NCBI GenBank assembly: GCA_037783415.1
Contig: JAZGTN010000308.1
Coordinates: forward strand, 45,058-109,057
Origin: Leptasterias polaris
Taxonomy: Eukaryota > Echinodermata > Asteroidea > Forcipulatida > Asteriidae
Direction: 5' to 3'
Length of the DNA stretch: 64,000 nucleotides
The notes under the pieces were generated by a model, which saw only the letters and a list, made by a program, of their open reading frames with translations, ran no database searches and had not been told where the DNA came from. Position 1 is the first letter of the stretch; each line of letters opens with the position of its first letter. The translations under genes and the position numbers were made by a program. Below, one piece after another: positions 22,074-34,400 of the stretch.

Positions 22074-23659
22074 AAACTGCCTGGAAAATTCCAGGGACAT
22101 TCCGCTGTGACGTAGAAATTTGCATAATTCTTTGCAAGAAAGAAATCACGTGATCAGTCTAGTACCTGCCGCGTTTGTGAACCACTGATCTCTATTATTG
22201 TACTGTGGCTGCACATCATGGAATCGTGTGTGGAGAAAATGAATGGAACTTGTCGACCTTTGCCATACATCGTGTAGCATCCGGTCTGACCTTGCGCGTT
22301 GATGCTTTGTGTAAACAACGCGCGAATTATGTCAAAAATGCGAGAAAACAGGGCGCCCGCGCGCGGTCAAAATGCGTTTCGCGGGCTTTGGGTTTTCAAA
22401 AGTTTTTGAACGGACTACTAATCACCGAAAGGAAAGGAAAACAGGCGGGATAGATAACCTAATGAATATTTATTACCCCCAATCGATTCCCCATTATCCA
22501 ATCATCATTCTAGGTTAAGCGTTGCCTTCTATTAATACGTAGATCGAACGTAGTACTTGATTTTCTTGGACGCATTTCACGGTAAATAATCACCGTTTTT
22601 GTTTACTTTTTACCAAATCCCCATCCCAAATATCATTAAAAATGTAAACAAAAATAAAACAGAGATCGTATAAAAGTGCGCAAATCTACAAAAAACCCAT
22701 TATTATAACTATATTGTTCAGGTTAATTCAGGAATGACGTTGGTTTTCGTTTTAGAGCTAAACTTTTTTTAACGGTACAGTGTGTAAAACTCGTCAAGGT
22801 CATTGGGGCAAATTGTAATTTGACACCCAACACGATTCACGAGAAACGCGCTCTGAACGCGCAAAGCTGAACAGCGTGCCGTGAAACCTAGGTGTTTGAC
22901 GGGTGCATTTGTTATGGGCAGGCTGGGTCGCTCGATCTTCACTCGTAGTATTGTGCCTGTGTAACCAAAGGACAAGGTTGAATAAAAAGGGGCATGCAGC
23001 TGCTTAATGCTTAACTATGGCCAAATAACTTTTACTGGTAATTCTAATGGAAGTATTTAGGGCCTAAACCAGGATTAAACTAACAGTGAAATGCAGACCT
23101 AGTTCTACATATTTATAAATAAACGACCAGTGTATTGATGCATGATTTTTTTAATAATAATATATAAAAGGTAATGGAATATTTAAGAGCCCCACACCAG
23201 GCTTAATAAAATCAAACATGCTTGGCTGTCCTTTATTTTATTTGTTTCGAAACATTTATACATCACAAGTAACTAGAACAGAATATAAAGCCAAACTATG
23301 ATGAATAATTAGCAGTTTTGTCTTTTTTTTGGGGGGGGGGGGATGAAACGCTTCCAGTAAATTGATCACACCAAAGGAAGTTGCAAAGATTTTTTGTTTG
23401 AGTTTAACTGATTAAACTTGAAAATACAAAATGAAAAATGTGTTGTTAAAATGTACTTCTAAAACACAGATTAAACATGGATAAATCTGAAATGTAATGT
23501 AGACTGTACAAATTCTGTCATAATGGCTAAAAGCTGGTGGAGTACAAAAAAAGAAGCAGAAACATCCAGGGAGAGACATGACTAGGACCCCCCCCTCCCC
23601 CACCCCGCAAGCCTACAGGGATACAAAATCCCATTTGAGCCATTGTTAAGTACACCCCA
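22074..23659. other. No gene seen
   Basis: Unique-looking AT-rich sequence with a poly-G tract near 23331-23342 and a poly-C near 23588-23602. Short frames only. Confidence 0.5.
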
Positions 23660-25080
23660 ATCAGATGTAAAATTTGCACCAGCGTACAGAAACGATGGTT
23701 GAAGGAATACAAATTTCTGACTGAAGGCAAAAAGGCCAAGCGTCAACAACAACACAATGTTGTGGTGGATAACAACATCTCTGCCGAGAACTTCCCCTTT
23801 TCATTTCTCTGGTGACGCCTCCAGAAGAGTTACTATCACGCCCAAAAAGTCGCCAACTCGTTGCGTAGCTGTGAAGTCCCTCGTCGCTAAAGTAAAGCAG
23901 CAACTAGATGCCTAAGAGAAGTAAGAAAAATAAGGATGTTTATTTTAATGTTTTGGGTTTTATTTAGAAAACAATTTAATAAACTCTTAAAATTTATAAT
24001 TTGCTCTTATTCTCCGAACAGGACTTACGAGCTAAGTTTGTTAAAACAACATCCCGCAGAATGAGGTTAGGGTCAAGATCTGAGGCAACAAGGGTGGCTG
24101 GACGTTCAAATAAATATTTCACATTGCCAACGTTGGTTGTCCCAATTGCCCTTTGACACACCTTGGACACATGTGATTAGAGAGCCTGTGTTTAGGATTC
24201 CGATGACACAGGTAAATAAAATAGTTTGTACAGCGTAATTAAATCAACAGTGTAAAAATAGATAAATAATTGCAAATTACAGTGAATATGAGGTAACATT
24301 GCAATGACCTTTTTTTATGACAGGTCTGCCAACTCAGACTTCACATTTAGTCTCAAGTTCTACCTCTAGAATTTCAACAGCTTTGAAGGGCCATGTCACA
24401 CCCTTGACATGCAAGTGTCAGCTGTGTTGGCCTTAGCTAAGAAGATAAACATCACACCAAGGAAGAATCTCCAGCACTTGGCTCCTTCTTCAAGAGTGTC
24501 TCTATGTTGAAGAGGGCCTGGCAATTACATGTAGATCTGCAGGCAAAGGCTTTTGATGAGGAATTCTTTCTCAAAGAGGAACGTGTGGACACGATCATGT
24601 CACCTGTGCAGGGAAGTGCAGACATCTAACCTTACTTGGATGAAACGACCGCACTGCGGAAGCAACAAGAACATCTGGTAAGCTGTCATAACCATTAAAA
24701 AAAGTATGTAAATATTGTAAGCTTTTATTAATAAGTGTGCAAGGCTTTTAATAAACAAATTTGACCATGTTTTATTTTTTCAGCTGGTGAAAGCAAAGGC
24801 CCTCCATTAAAAGACATTGTTCCTGGCTTACTTCCGCATCTCTTTTTCGTCTCGTCAAAGTGTACGTGTGCTGCCGAAGATGCATCTACAAGAAGACCAT
24901 GTCATTCCCTGGCTGCGGCAGTTGTACTTTGGTCAAGGATACCACGGCGAGCAAAGAGGGTAGTCTGTCCATGCCCTTTGATGTCCGAAGACTGCATTAG
25001 AGATGGATATTCTGCAGTCTGTCATTCAGTCTCACTGCGTCATTGCCAGCCCTGCCAGCGCACCACCTGCTACCTTTTTA
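23660..25080 (+). pseudogene. Decayed multi-exon coding relic, family unknown
   Basis: Four plus-strand blocks look like diverged exons with splice signals. Block A, to about 23919, reads TSVQKRWLKEYKFLTEGKKA and after a frame change VTITPKKSPTRCVAVKSLVA, with donor GTAAGA. Block B, 24022-24211 between CAG and GTAAAT, reads DLRAKFVKTTSRRMRLGSRS. Block C, 24324-24677 between ATGACAG and GTAAGC, reads VSAVLALAKKINITPRKNLQ and, one frame over, FFKSVSMLKRAWQLHVDLQA and FDEEFFLKEERVDTIMS. Block D starts at 24784 after TTTTTTCAG and includes HLQEDHVIPWLRQLYFGQGY. Every block has stops or frameshifts. Kept splice sites argue for an unprocessed pseudogene rather than a retrocopy. I do not recognise the protein; a transposon-borne gene is also possible. 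Confidence 0.45.
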
Positions 25081-26929
25081 AAATGATATTTTTATTTTTA
25101 TTTTCACAAAACAACAAATTTTCATGAAAATATCTTCATTTTCACAAGTGTATAATATGATTAAATTGTATCTTAATCTTCAGCCTATTTATAAGCTGCA
25201 ACATTTTTGAGAATCAAATTCAATGTTTTCTGGGGCTTATACGTCAAAGATTGTACAAAACATACGTATAAATTTCTTCTTTTAATAAAACTGCACCATT
25301 GTATGCATTTTTTGTATAAAATTATTTCTGTATTCGCTTCGGCGTGAAGTATTAACCAGGCTTTATTACTATAGACCTATATATAGTATTAAAAAACTAT
25401 CTATGTATAAATTAAACATGAAGCGCCTATAGTAATTAGTATCATTTGTATTTGTCACCTTTTATTTGTTGAAACCCCTTATTATTTAATTCTCAAATGT
25501 CCACTCCAAGACCAACGAATGAATTAATGAATTATAACTCCCAATACTGTCATTAAAAAATTCAATTCAATTCAATCTAACAGTAGTTAAACACCAGGCA
25601 TGTGAAACATGATCGTACATGTCGTATGGGAGAATTGTAAATTGTAATTTACTGTAGGTCTACTGTCAGTTTATGCAAGAAGGAATATTCATCTTATAAT
25701 AATTTATTATTAATATCATATGTAATTTACAATAAATAGCCGACAATTACAATACCTGAAAGAATTTAGCCTCTCCACCATGGATTCATGGTGACCATGT
25801 CCACCTGTTTTCGTCACTAAGCGTTCCCACGCCATGTCTTCAATCATGGAGGTTAGTGCACAAACACCATGCAGTCGAACGGTGCATGCCCACACCGCAT
25901 GCAACGTGGCTTGGCTTCTTATCTTGAAGACGCCGTGTCAAGTTACACTACTCAAGTCTATGGGTATTTTGTGTGTGATCAGTTTACGATGTACAAACTG
26001 ACTGGTGGTAAGCTAACGGAAATCTTCAAAAATCTGCAAGTTTTCTGCAGAAAAATTGACTAATAGCAATTCTAAACGATCTTGTTTACGTACAAAGTTA
26101 CTATTTGGACAAGAAAGATGCTAGAAAATGGCATATTCATGAACAAATTTACGACTGAAAAAAAAAGTTTAGCTCTGTTCTAGGACGTACAGGTTCGTTG
26201 TAAACATCCTCATTCATGACATTTTAGATTTCATATACCCCTCAAATTGCGCTTTTAAGAAAACCTAACAAATACTCAAAATATTCTCATAAAACGTAAT
26301 TTTAGGACAAAAATTTACCCATTTTAGGAACGACAGTTACATCGTTTAAAAACAATAGGTTTTCAAAAATTAAAACACGAACGTAAACATCGAACGAGCC
26401 CCTACAATGCATATTCATTAAAAGAGCCAAGGCTCCTCCTTCGCCCCCTCTACACCGCCTTCTTTATCGATGAGTCATCGCTTTGTTTTCTTAGAACTAA
26501 AATTGCATATGCATGAGCAGATAATTACCGCGTCATATGACGTTTTTTTCGCGCGTGCGCGCATAACAATCCCAGGGGAAAACATACGTGCGTACGTAGT
26601 AACCATAGAGCTATTATTTTATGGTAGTAACTAGTATTTTGCTGTCGTTTGCGTAATGGCGGAGCGTGCCGTAAAAGTTGACAGTTAAAGTAATAGAAAG
26701 TTATAGTATAGTAATATTCTTGATAGTATAACCTTACATGAAATATCGTTCTTATTTTTAACTGTATTTGTGTATACTTGGGTGGTGATGATTTTAAAAC
26801 TACAAAATGACTAAGTGTGAACAGGTTTTTTGTGTTTGGATCTGTATTAATAAAATAAATAAATAAAAACAACTGTGCATTTCATTCATTGAGTAGTTAC
26901 CTGTCATTGCAAAATTGTAAACATTAACC
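25081..26929. other. No gene seen
   Basis: AT-rich. A palindromic GGATTCATGGTGACCATG-like block lies near 25784. No credible coding frame. CG-containing sequence near 26540-26600 is not long enough to call a CpG island. Confidence 0.5.
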
Positions 26930-27467
26930 CGAACCTATGGTGTTCCATATGTGCCACTCCTTTCTGTCGCCTTTTCCATTTTGTCCGTCGCCTTTTCAAT
27001 TTTGTCTGTCGCCTTTTGACTTTTCAATTTTTTCTGTCGCCTTTTCAATTTTGTCCGTCGCCTTTTCAATTTTTTCCCTCGCCTTTTAAATTTTTCCGTC
27101 GCCTTTTCAATTTCAGAATCATGTGATAGTCACCTGGTAGTCACGTGGAAAAACCCACGGACAAAATTGAAAAGGCGACGGAAAAAATTGAAAAGGCGAC
27201 GGACAAAATTGAAAAGGCTAAGGAAAAAATTGAAAAGGCGACGGACAAAATTGAAAAGGCGACAAACAAAATTGAAAAGGCGACGGACAAAATTGAAAAG
27301 GCGACGGACAAAATTGAAAAGGCGAAGGACAAAATTGAAAAGGCGACGGAAAAAATTGAAAAGGCGACGGACAAAATTGAAAAGGCGACGGACAAAATTG
27401 AAAAGGCGACAGACAAAATTGAAAAGGCGACGGAAAGGAGTGGCACATATGGAACACCATACGAACC
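26930..27467. mobile_element. 526-bp fold-back built from inverted 21-bp tandem repeats
   Basis: Element 26936-27461 begins TATGGTGTTCCATATGTGCC and ends with the exact reverse complement of that terminus. Inside, the left arm (about 26962-27113) is a tandem of GTCGCCTTTTCAATTTTGTCC-type units. The longer right arm (about 27155-27440) is the same 21-base unit inverted. About 40 bases of unique sequence separate the arms. The direct repeat CGAACC flanks it (26930-26935 and 27462-27467), consistent with a 6-bp target duplication. The right arm is open on the plus strand as a KIEKATD heptad, an artefact of the 21-base unit. Confidence 0.85.
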
Positions 27468-28023
27468 CCTAAGCATTTCTACTTGACAGCTTCCTCAACC
27501 CATCATACTCCAACATTGAGTGTGTACTTAAGGGAAATGTGAATTTTGATTATTTGAGGCAGACAGTACCAATATTGTGAAACAGATGGTTCGATCACCT
27601 CGCCGACAATCTAACTTAAATCTTTGATGAAGCCCTTTTCTTGGCTTTCGTTAGTAAGGTGGCGTAACTCTTACAGGTTACTAGCTGCCGGTTACAAACT
27701 ATACACCATCCGCCCTTTTTCGTACGGTGTGATGAGTACTATCGCGAGGCCATTATTCGCCAGCAAAGTTAGCCGTCATAATTGCAAAAAATCACGAAAG
27801 AGGCCGACCGTCCTAGCTACACAGAACAGCACACAGTGTGTCAGTCAGTATAGTAGACCATACAATTTCGTCTGCTACATTTTACAGCAGCTGACATGAC
27901 GTGACCAGTCTGTTGTGGTCGTTATGCGGCTTAAAATTTGTGTTCGTACGCTTGCGTATTGCCGTTGTGACCTCAATGTGAATATGCAGATATAGGTCAC
28001 AGCGATTGTATCACGTGATACTC
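27468..28023. other. No gene seen
   Basis: Unique-looking sequence with short frames only, between the fold-back element and the second short inverted-terminus repeat. Confidence 0.5.
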
Positions 28024-28165
28024 GACGAGATTCCCAAGACGTTCCTGTGATAGCGGTTCGTGGGTGATAGCGGGTTCGTGGAATGATAGCGCCCTCTATT
28101 GGCGGCAATTTGTAATGGGGCGGATCGTGGAAATACAGAACAGGGACGTCTTGCACCAAGACTAG
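28024..28165 (-). mobile_element. Short inverted-terminus repeat, copy 2
   Basis: Reverse-complement copy of 21931-22073. The TIR-bounded core at 28035-28153 is 119 bp, the same as copy 1, with no indels seen. Confidence 0.85.
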
Positions 28166-29893
28166 GTTGTGGCAAGGAATTGGGCTTCATACGTCGGTTC
28201 GTATTCTCAATTATTTACACACACACTGACACACCCGTACTGTTATGTTGAGCGCAATATTTGAATACGCGCTGTTTTGAAACTCTCATGTGTTAACCAG
28301 CGTAATTCTTACAATATGTGCGCGCGAATTAGCACAAAGCGCGTCTTCAAAAATTGCGCTATTTTACAACACACGCGCATAATTATATGCCCCACCCACA
28401 CTACCGCATACGCAAAACGTTTTTTGGCCATTCCGCCCGAATTAGCAGCTACAGCAGCTATGGCTACGGCTGTTGCTAAGGGTGTTGCCAAGGACGTACA
28501 TACTTCATACTTGATACAATAATAACAAAAAGGAAATGTTTGTGGTGACTAACTGTATTTATAAACACTCGCGAAAAGGCCGCCTTCGGCGGCCTTCTTT
28601 CGCGAGGCTGTTAGTTCCCTGTTTCAGTAAGTTTTCGTGTTTTGAATGCAGGGAAAAAATAGATTAAAAACAAAATAGAGAGAAGTTTATGGGGAAATGA
28701 ATATATCCTGGATTTTCTGATACCCCGGGGAGGTAATATGGACGGACAGTCCAACCCCAAACCATGTTACATTATTTTGTACACTGGTTTTTGGAAATTG
28801 TAAGTTTGTGACTCTTTAGTCTTTCAAACACGTTGGATGGATGAAAGTTCAGCCCAGATTTTGACCGAAAATTACTGCTTTGCTCAAAATAGTAAGAAAC
28901 ACAATCGAACCTTTTTATGAACCGTGCGCATCCCTGGTGTATTTAAGGCGAGTTTGAAGTATTTTGTACAGGTATTTGATAGTTTTTACCAGTCAATGGC
29001 CCAGGTAAGAAAGTGCTTCCTTTCATTTGCTGCGATGACCGTCATGGTTGTGCATAAACAATGAGCTCGGAGGATACGTTGTTAAAAATTCATTTTGGGA
29101 AAATTAACAATTGTATCAAAACAAAAACATCACATAACGAAGCAATAATGCTTCGTTTTACCTTCAAAAATTATGACATAATAAAGAAATATGAGGCAAA
29201 AACATAAGCATCCGTGTGCTTCATAAGGGTCCCCAGAAAAGTAATTTGCCTAATTAGTAATAGTTAACGGAATTGGGCAGAAGAATTTTATTATTAATGG
29301 GATGTTATAGCTACACTATTGAAATAGTCTTTCACTGTATTCTTTATTCTCGAAACAGTCAAGAACACTTAAAGAATCCGTCTTCAATTCGTCAGCGTTA
29401 CCGTTCAGAATCGAAATGTCCGCCATATCTCGTTTGTAAAATGAGGGCCCTAACTTGATTGGTCAAACCGTGAACTGATTGTATCTGGCCTATGTAACCA
29501 ATCAACTGCTGCGTAAGGAAACGCTATAGGCAAAATTGTCATGTATGGCTCCTGACGTACTACACAAAACTGAATGCGGTGTTGGGTAAACATTGAGGTG
29601 CCTATAACTATCTCGTGAGAACACTATGTACACGAGTTATTGCTAGTAAATTATTTCATCGTTATTTAAAAGGTTTTGTTTGTTTTGTTTGAAAAACTTT
29701 GACATCAGTCATCTAATTACTGAGAGGGAAAAACCAACATTGGTACATTTTGTGGTCTTACACTACAGACTTTTCACTTTGGCAAGCAGTCCTAGCGCCA
29801 ATTATAACAAAAAAGTAAATAATAATAAACACATATTTTTAAAGCATTATTCCATTCCTCCGAAGGTATAAGCATTCTACCTGCATAAGTAGA
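28166..29893. other. No gene seen apart from one hairpin
   Basis: Contains a CG-rich hairpin at 28568-28606 and otherwise AT-rich sequence. Short open frames have no recognisable motifs. Confidence 0.5.
28568..28606. repeat. GC-rich two-step hairpin
   Basis: Outer arms CTCGCGAAA / TTTCGCGAG and inner arms GGCCGCC / GGCGGCC around a TTC loop. It resembles an intrinsic terminator stem, but there is no reason to give it that role in an animal genome. Confidence 0.9.
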
Positions 29894-29931
29894 TCAATTC
29901 AATTCAATTCAATTCAATTCAATAAAACATT
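29894..29931 (-). repeat. (TTGAA)n 3' tail of the LINE
   Basis: Plus strand shows CAATT repeated about seven times just beyond the AATAAA-containing 3' end of the element. Confidence 0.9.
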
Positions 29932-30188
29932 TATTTCGGTATTGCCCTCACATGATATAATACATCATTGTTTTTTTATAAATATTAACAGTGGCAGTTA
30001 TAAACAGTAGCCAAAATTATTAACAAGTCAGAAGGGCAAAACTTAGGATTGGGTGAAGCCTTGGCTTTTGTACCCTAACCTATTGACAGACTAACAAAAC
30101 AATAAGACTCACAAAGACATGGGACTACAAGGACAGACGAACAAATGTAGGTGTATCAACAATATACCAAAAGTAAGCCATGAAATAA

Positions 30189-33176
30189 TTATAATGAATA
30201 TGCATTAAGTAGTAATTGTTTTAATTTTTTTGAAAATATAGGTAGAGTGATTGCAGATTTAACAGAACCATCCAAACTATTCCAGTATGTAACACCGCGT
30301 TGAACAAGGCTGTTTTTATACATTGAGGTTCGGTTGCGAGAAACAAAAAGATTTTTCTTTGAAGTGCTTCGAGTTTTGTATGAATGAATGCTAGTAGTTA
30401 GAGTAAAAAATGAACTAAAACAAGGTGGTAATGCATTACTCATGTACTTGTACATAAATTTACCTAATTTCAAATGATAAAGATCATTAAATTTTAACAA
30501 TTTAAGATTACAAAATAATGCAGCAGTATGATCAAGAAAACCAGCGTTAGAAATGATCCTAACAGCTCGCTTTTGTAAAGTAAGAAGTCTATTACATTGT
30601 GTAGGTAAACCACCCCAAGTAAGAACTGAGTAACTTAAATAGGGAAGAACAAAACAATTATATAGAGTTAATAAGACATGGCTTGGTAAAAATTTCTTTA
30701 GCCGATTAATTATACCAATATTCTTTGATATTTTACTTGCAACATCATTAATATGACTTTTCCAAGACAAATTTTCATCAATTCTTATACCAAGGAATTT
30801 AGTACTTGTTACTCTTTGTAGGTCAATTCCATTTAAGATTAAAGGCACAGATTGGATATATTTACGTTGTCTTGGACAAAATATCATATAATTTGTTTTG
30901 AGTAGATTAATACACAGTTTATTAGCAACAAGCCACGTACTTATTTTTACCATTTCAACGTTAAGGTTAAGAATAGCTGTATCTACATTTCTGTGGCTGT
31001 ACACTAAACTTGTATCATCGGCAAAAAGACAAAATGATATAATTTCGGATGTGTTACAGATATCATTAATATAAATAATAAAAAGAAGAGGACCCAAAAC
31101 AGAACCCTGAGGTACTCCACAAGAAATAGGTTTTTCAGATGAATGGACAGAATTATATGAAACAAACTGTTTTCTATTAGATAAATAGCTTTTGAACCAC
31201 TCCAAGGTTACTCCACGGATTCCATAATGCTCTAGTTTACATATCAAAATATCATGGTTAATCGTGTCAAAAGCTTTAGATAGGTCTAAAAATACACCAA
31301 TAGAAATGTTGTTTTCTTCAACGGCATTTAGCAAATTATTCATTACATAAGACGTTGCTAGCTCAGTAGAGCGATTTGCCCTGAAACCAAACTGTGACTC
31401 AGAAAGAATGTTATGTTTATTTATGAATGCAATGAGGCGACTATATATCAACTTTTCAAATACCTTGGAAAAAGTAGATAAAACAGAAATAGGTCTGAAA
31501 TTACCAATGACATGTTTATCCCCTCCTTTGTGAACCGGAATGACTTTAGCTATTTTAAGCCCGTCTGGAAAAACCCCAGAACTTATAGACCTATTGAAAA
31601 TCTTGGCTAGTGGTTTTGCTAAGGAGTACCTGGCTTTCTTGATAACAAAAGAATTTAAAGAATCACAACCTGGCGATTTGCCAGAAGGGAGATTATTTAA
31701 AACATCTGCAATTTCTTCTTGTAAAATAGGACTAAGGAACAGAGAATGGGAACATTTATCGTCAAGAAAGGATTGAAAAGTAGTGTTACATAAGGGAAGC
31801 TTACTAGCAAGTGAAGCGCCAATGTTAACAAAGTACTCATTGAATGCCTCACTAATTTCTTTGTTTCCTTCGATTGACGCACCATCTTTGACAAAATAAG
31901 AGGGATTGGGCTTGTGGTTGCCCTTGTTCAACACAGAATTGATCACTTTCCAAGTACCTTTAATATTGCCCTTATTTTTTTCAAATTTCGAACTAAAATA
32001 TTGTTTCTTTGAAGCCTTTATTAAACAATTTAGCTTGTTTTTATACGTAGTATAATTAGATTTATTTTGCAGAGTAGGATTTTTAAGAACTTTTTTATAC
32101 AGATAGTTTTTTCTCCGCATTGAGTTGTAAACACCATCAGATAACCATGGTGACTTACATTTATCGTATCTACATTTAACCTCTTGTAAAGGAAAGTGTT
32201 TATCATAAAGTTTAAGGACATGATCTACGAAGGTAGTATACATGTCATGTATGTCATCTTGCAATGTTATTACATCCCAGTCGGTTGCATTTAAATCATT
32301 AATAAAACATTGGATATTATTATCAGTAAAATAACGTTTTTTATAGTTTTTCTTATTTAGCACTCTATCTTTTAGAGCATCAATAATCAGAAACACAGGT
32401 AAATGATCACTTATGTCAGTTAGCAAAACACCAGCAATATGATTCAGCAAGTCATTTGTTAAAATATTATCAATCAGAGTTGAACTACCTGCAGCTATTC
32501 TTGTAGGCTTAGATTTTATGGTTGGATAAAAGGACTGAGAAGACAAAGTATCTATATGAAGTTTTGTACTGCAACATCCACATCATAATTTAATAAATTA
32601 ATATTGAAATCACCCATAATGTAGCATTTTTTATTTTCATTACTAATTTTCCCTAATAATTCATTTATATGGTCTGTGAAGTTATTACATGAAGCACTAG
32701 GTGGTCTGTATACAACTCCAGTTATTATATTACTGTGAGAGGAGTTGATAATCTCAATAATGCAAGATTCTATTTCAGAGTTATTTATACACAGATCTTT
32801 ACGAATCTTATACACAACATCATTTTTAATGTAAAGTGCAACTCCGCCTCCTTTCTTATTTTGTCTACAAAAACCTTCAATGGAATAATTTGGAATTTGA
32901 ATGAGTGGATCCTGAATATCCTTTAACCATGATTCAGATACACCAATGACAGAAAAACAATTATTTAGAAGGTTGACATAGTTGATAATAATTATGTGAC
33001 ACATTCTTATATAAGCTACGTGCATTTATATGTAGGAGTTTAACATTAGTATTTTTATTAAAGTAATTCATGAATTCAGTTTGATCATAGTAGTCACAAC
33101 TTACATCAGGTGCCTCAAAGTTTAAATCTGGATCTATACTAGAATTAACGTCATTATGTGTTACATTATTTGTCAT
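30189..33176 (-). pseudogene. LINE ORF2: endonuclease and reverse transcriptase (two frameshifts)
   Basis: The ORF runs in one frame from 33176 (NVKLLHINARSLYKN), shifts near 33000 to another frame (FSVIGVSESWLKD, VVYRPPSASC, YIMGDFNINLLN), and returns near 32555 to the first frame, which is then open for 785 residues to 30189. The endonuclease blocks are ARS, ESW, YRPP, GDFN and SDHLPVF. The RT blocks are SPGCDSLNSFVIKKA, FRPISVLSTFSKVFE, SQFGFRANRST, GVFLDLSKAFDTINH, GVPQGSVLGPLLF and FADDTSL (FADD at about residue 507 of the long frame). The C-terminus is RGVTYWNSLDGSVK. The catalytic FADD is intact. The two indels are compensating, so sequence error is a real alternative to true inactivation. 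Confidence 0.9.
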
Positions 33177-33408
33177 TATTTCAAGATAGTGATATTAATC
33201 ATTACAGGCGACTTCATATCGAACACGTTCGATAAGTCAAGTATGGGCTGACTTGTCTTACACCTACACAAATAACCAAACACAAACAGAACACAGAACA
33301 ATTACATATTTATAAATGGGTTAACAATTAGGCAAATTACGGTACTCATGTTAAGGTGATCAATAACACGAGTAACGAGTAATTCAGTTGACGGTTGAGA
33401 AGAAAGAG

Positions 33409-34323
33409 TCACTGGAATGGCATCGGATCCCCACTTCGGTAAGTCTTGAAAGCGCTACTGCGTAGCTTGTACTTGATCATTGGTGGAATGGACCAGGGAA
33501 TGTATGCGAAGTCAACCCGTTGATCACTTCGAAGGGTCCGTAGCTCATTTTCCCGAAGTTGTTTTCTGAGGTGTCTGATCCGGTCAGTAACATCGTCAGT
33601 GATGAAAATGTTGAATTTGTGATATGGGTTGTTTCGCAGGGATTTAGAGGCATTTTTGAGAATATATTCACGATCACCAGACCGGAGCAGTCTGCAGTAT
33701 ATTGGTCGGGGACGTGAAGGTGCGTTACCGGTCGATGGGGCTGCCGGTCGCCGTCCAGGGGTGCGATGAGCCCTTTCGATTTCAATATCTTGACCACCCT
33801 TTAACTTCATGTGATTAGAAATGAAGTCCGACATGAACTCCTCACAACTCTGTGTACCTTCTGATCCTTCTGGAACCCCATACACGATGATGTTATTCCG
33901 CCTGTTCCGATTCTGCAGATCCTCAAGCTGATTTTTAAGTACCGAGATTTCACTATAATTGTCATCATGGCGGCGGTTGATGTGGGGCATAACGGTCTGG
34001 CGCCACTTGTCCACATCTGACATTGTCAATTTCAGATCTTCAATTTCTTTATTTTGTGTTTTGACTTGAGATGCCACTTCATGGAGTTGAACCTCGAGAC
34101 AGGTAAGTCTAGAGTCCATTGAGGCCAGTGATGAGATGATCTTATCAAGCTTTGCATTGATGGAAGCGTTGTTGCTCACGCAAGTACATTGGTGATCGTC
34201 GGCGCCATCTTGGTCGTCACTGGTCTCTGTTGAAGGCCGTGAAATTTGAAGTCTTTTAGAAGCCCGTTTCTTGCTTGATTTTGATGATTTTGGGGATTTG
34301 GTTGACTCAGACATGTTTGGCAC
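33409..34323 (-). CDS. LINE ORF1 protein, coiled coil plus RRM-like domain
   Basis: An open frame of 304 residues. Residues 1-40 are Ser/Lys-rich and basic. About 50-145 is a predicted coiled coil (LDKIISSLASMDSRLTCLEV onward). Then NRRNNIIVYGVPEGSEGTQS opens an RRM-like domain, followed by IEIERAHRTPGRRPA and a C-terminal domain with NIFITDDVTDRIRHLRKQL and VDFAYIPWSIPPM. This is the architecture of L1-type ORF1p (transposase_22 family), a trimeric RNA-binding chaperone of the LINE RNP. The frame is intact. The start may be the first Met or the fourth residue (MSEST). Confidence 0.9.
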   Translation of the reverse strand: MPNMSESTKSPKSSKSSKKRASKRLQISRPSTETSDDQDGADDHQCTCVSNNASINAKLDKIISSLASMDSRLTCLEVQLHEVASQVKTQNKEIEDLKLTMSDVDKWRQTVMPHINRRHDDNYSEISVLKNQLEDLQNRNRRNNIIVYGVPEGSEGTQSCEEFMSDFISNHMKLKGGQDIEIERAHRTPGRRPAAPSTGNAPSRPRPIYCRLLRSGDREYILKNASKSLRNNPYHKFNIFITDDVTDRIRHLRKQLRENELRTLRSDQRVDFAYIPWSIPPMIKYKLRSSAFKTYRSGDPMPFQ

Positions 34324-34400
34324 AATGCAGGTGATGAGATTTATGATGGGAATTGTGTGAATATGGCGAAGTTTGATTAATTTTCACTAAAATTTGGGGG

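Larger units (their letters stand above)
29894..34400 (-). mobile_element. Nearly full-length CR1/L2-group LINE with L1-like ORF1
   Basis: Minus-strand order: 5' UTR, ORF1 (34323-33409), a 230-base spacer, ORF2 (33176-30189), about 250 bases of 3' UTR with AATAAA, then a pentanucleotide tail (TTGAA)n at 29931-29894. Tandem pentamer tails mark CR1/L2-like LINEs. Both ORFs are present, and ORF2 has only two apparent frame changes, so the insertion is recent. The exact 5' end and target duplication were not resolved. Confidence 0.85.

Noticed and set aside
27145..27486. 113-residue open frame with KIEKATD heptads resembling a coiled-coil protein
   Set aside because: It is a translation of the 21-base tandem unit in one arm of a fold-back element; the opposite arm and other frames are equally open.
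28568..28606. Bacterial-type intrinsic terminator or contamination
   Set aside because: The hairpin resembles one, but there is no T-run and no bacterial coding sequence nearby; flanks are typical of the rest of the window.
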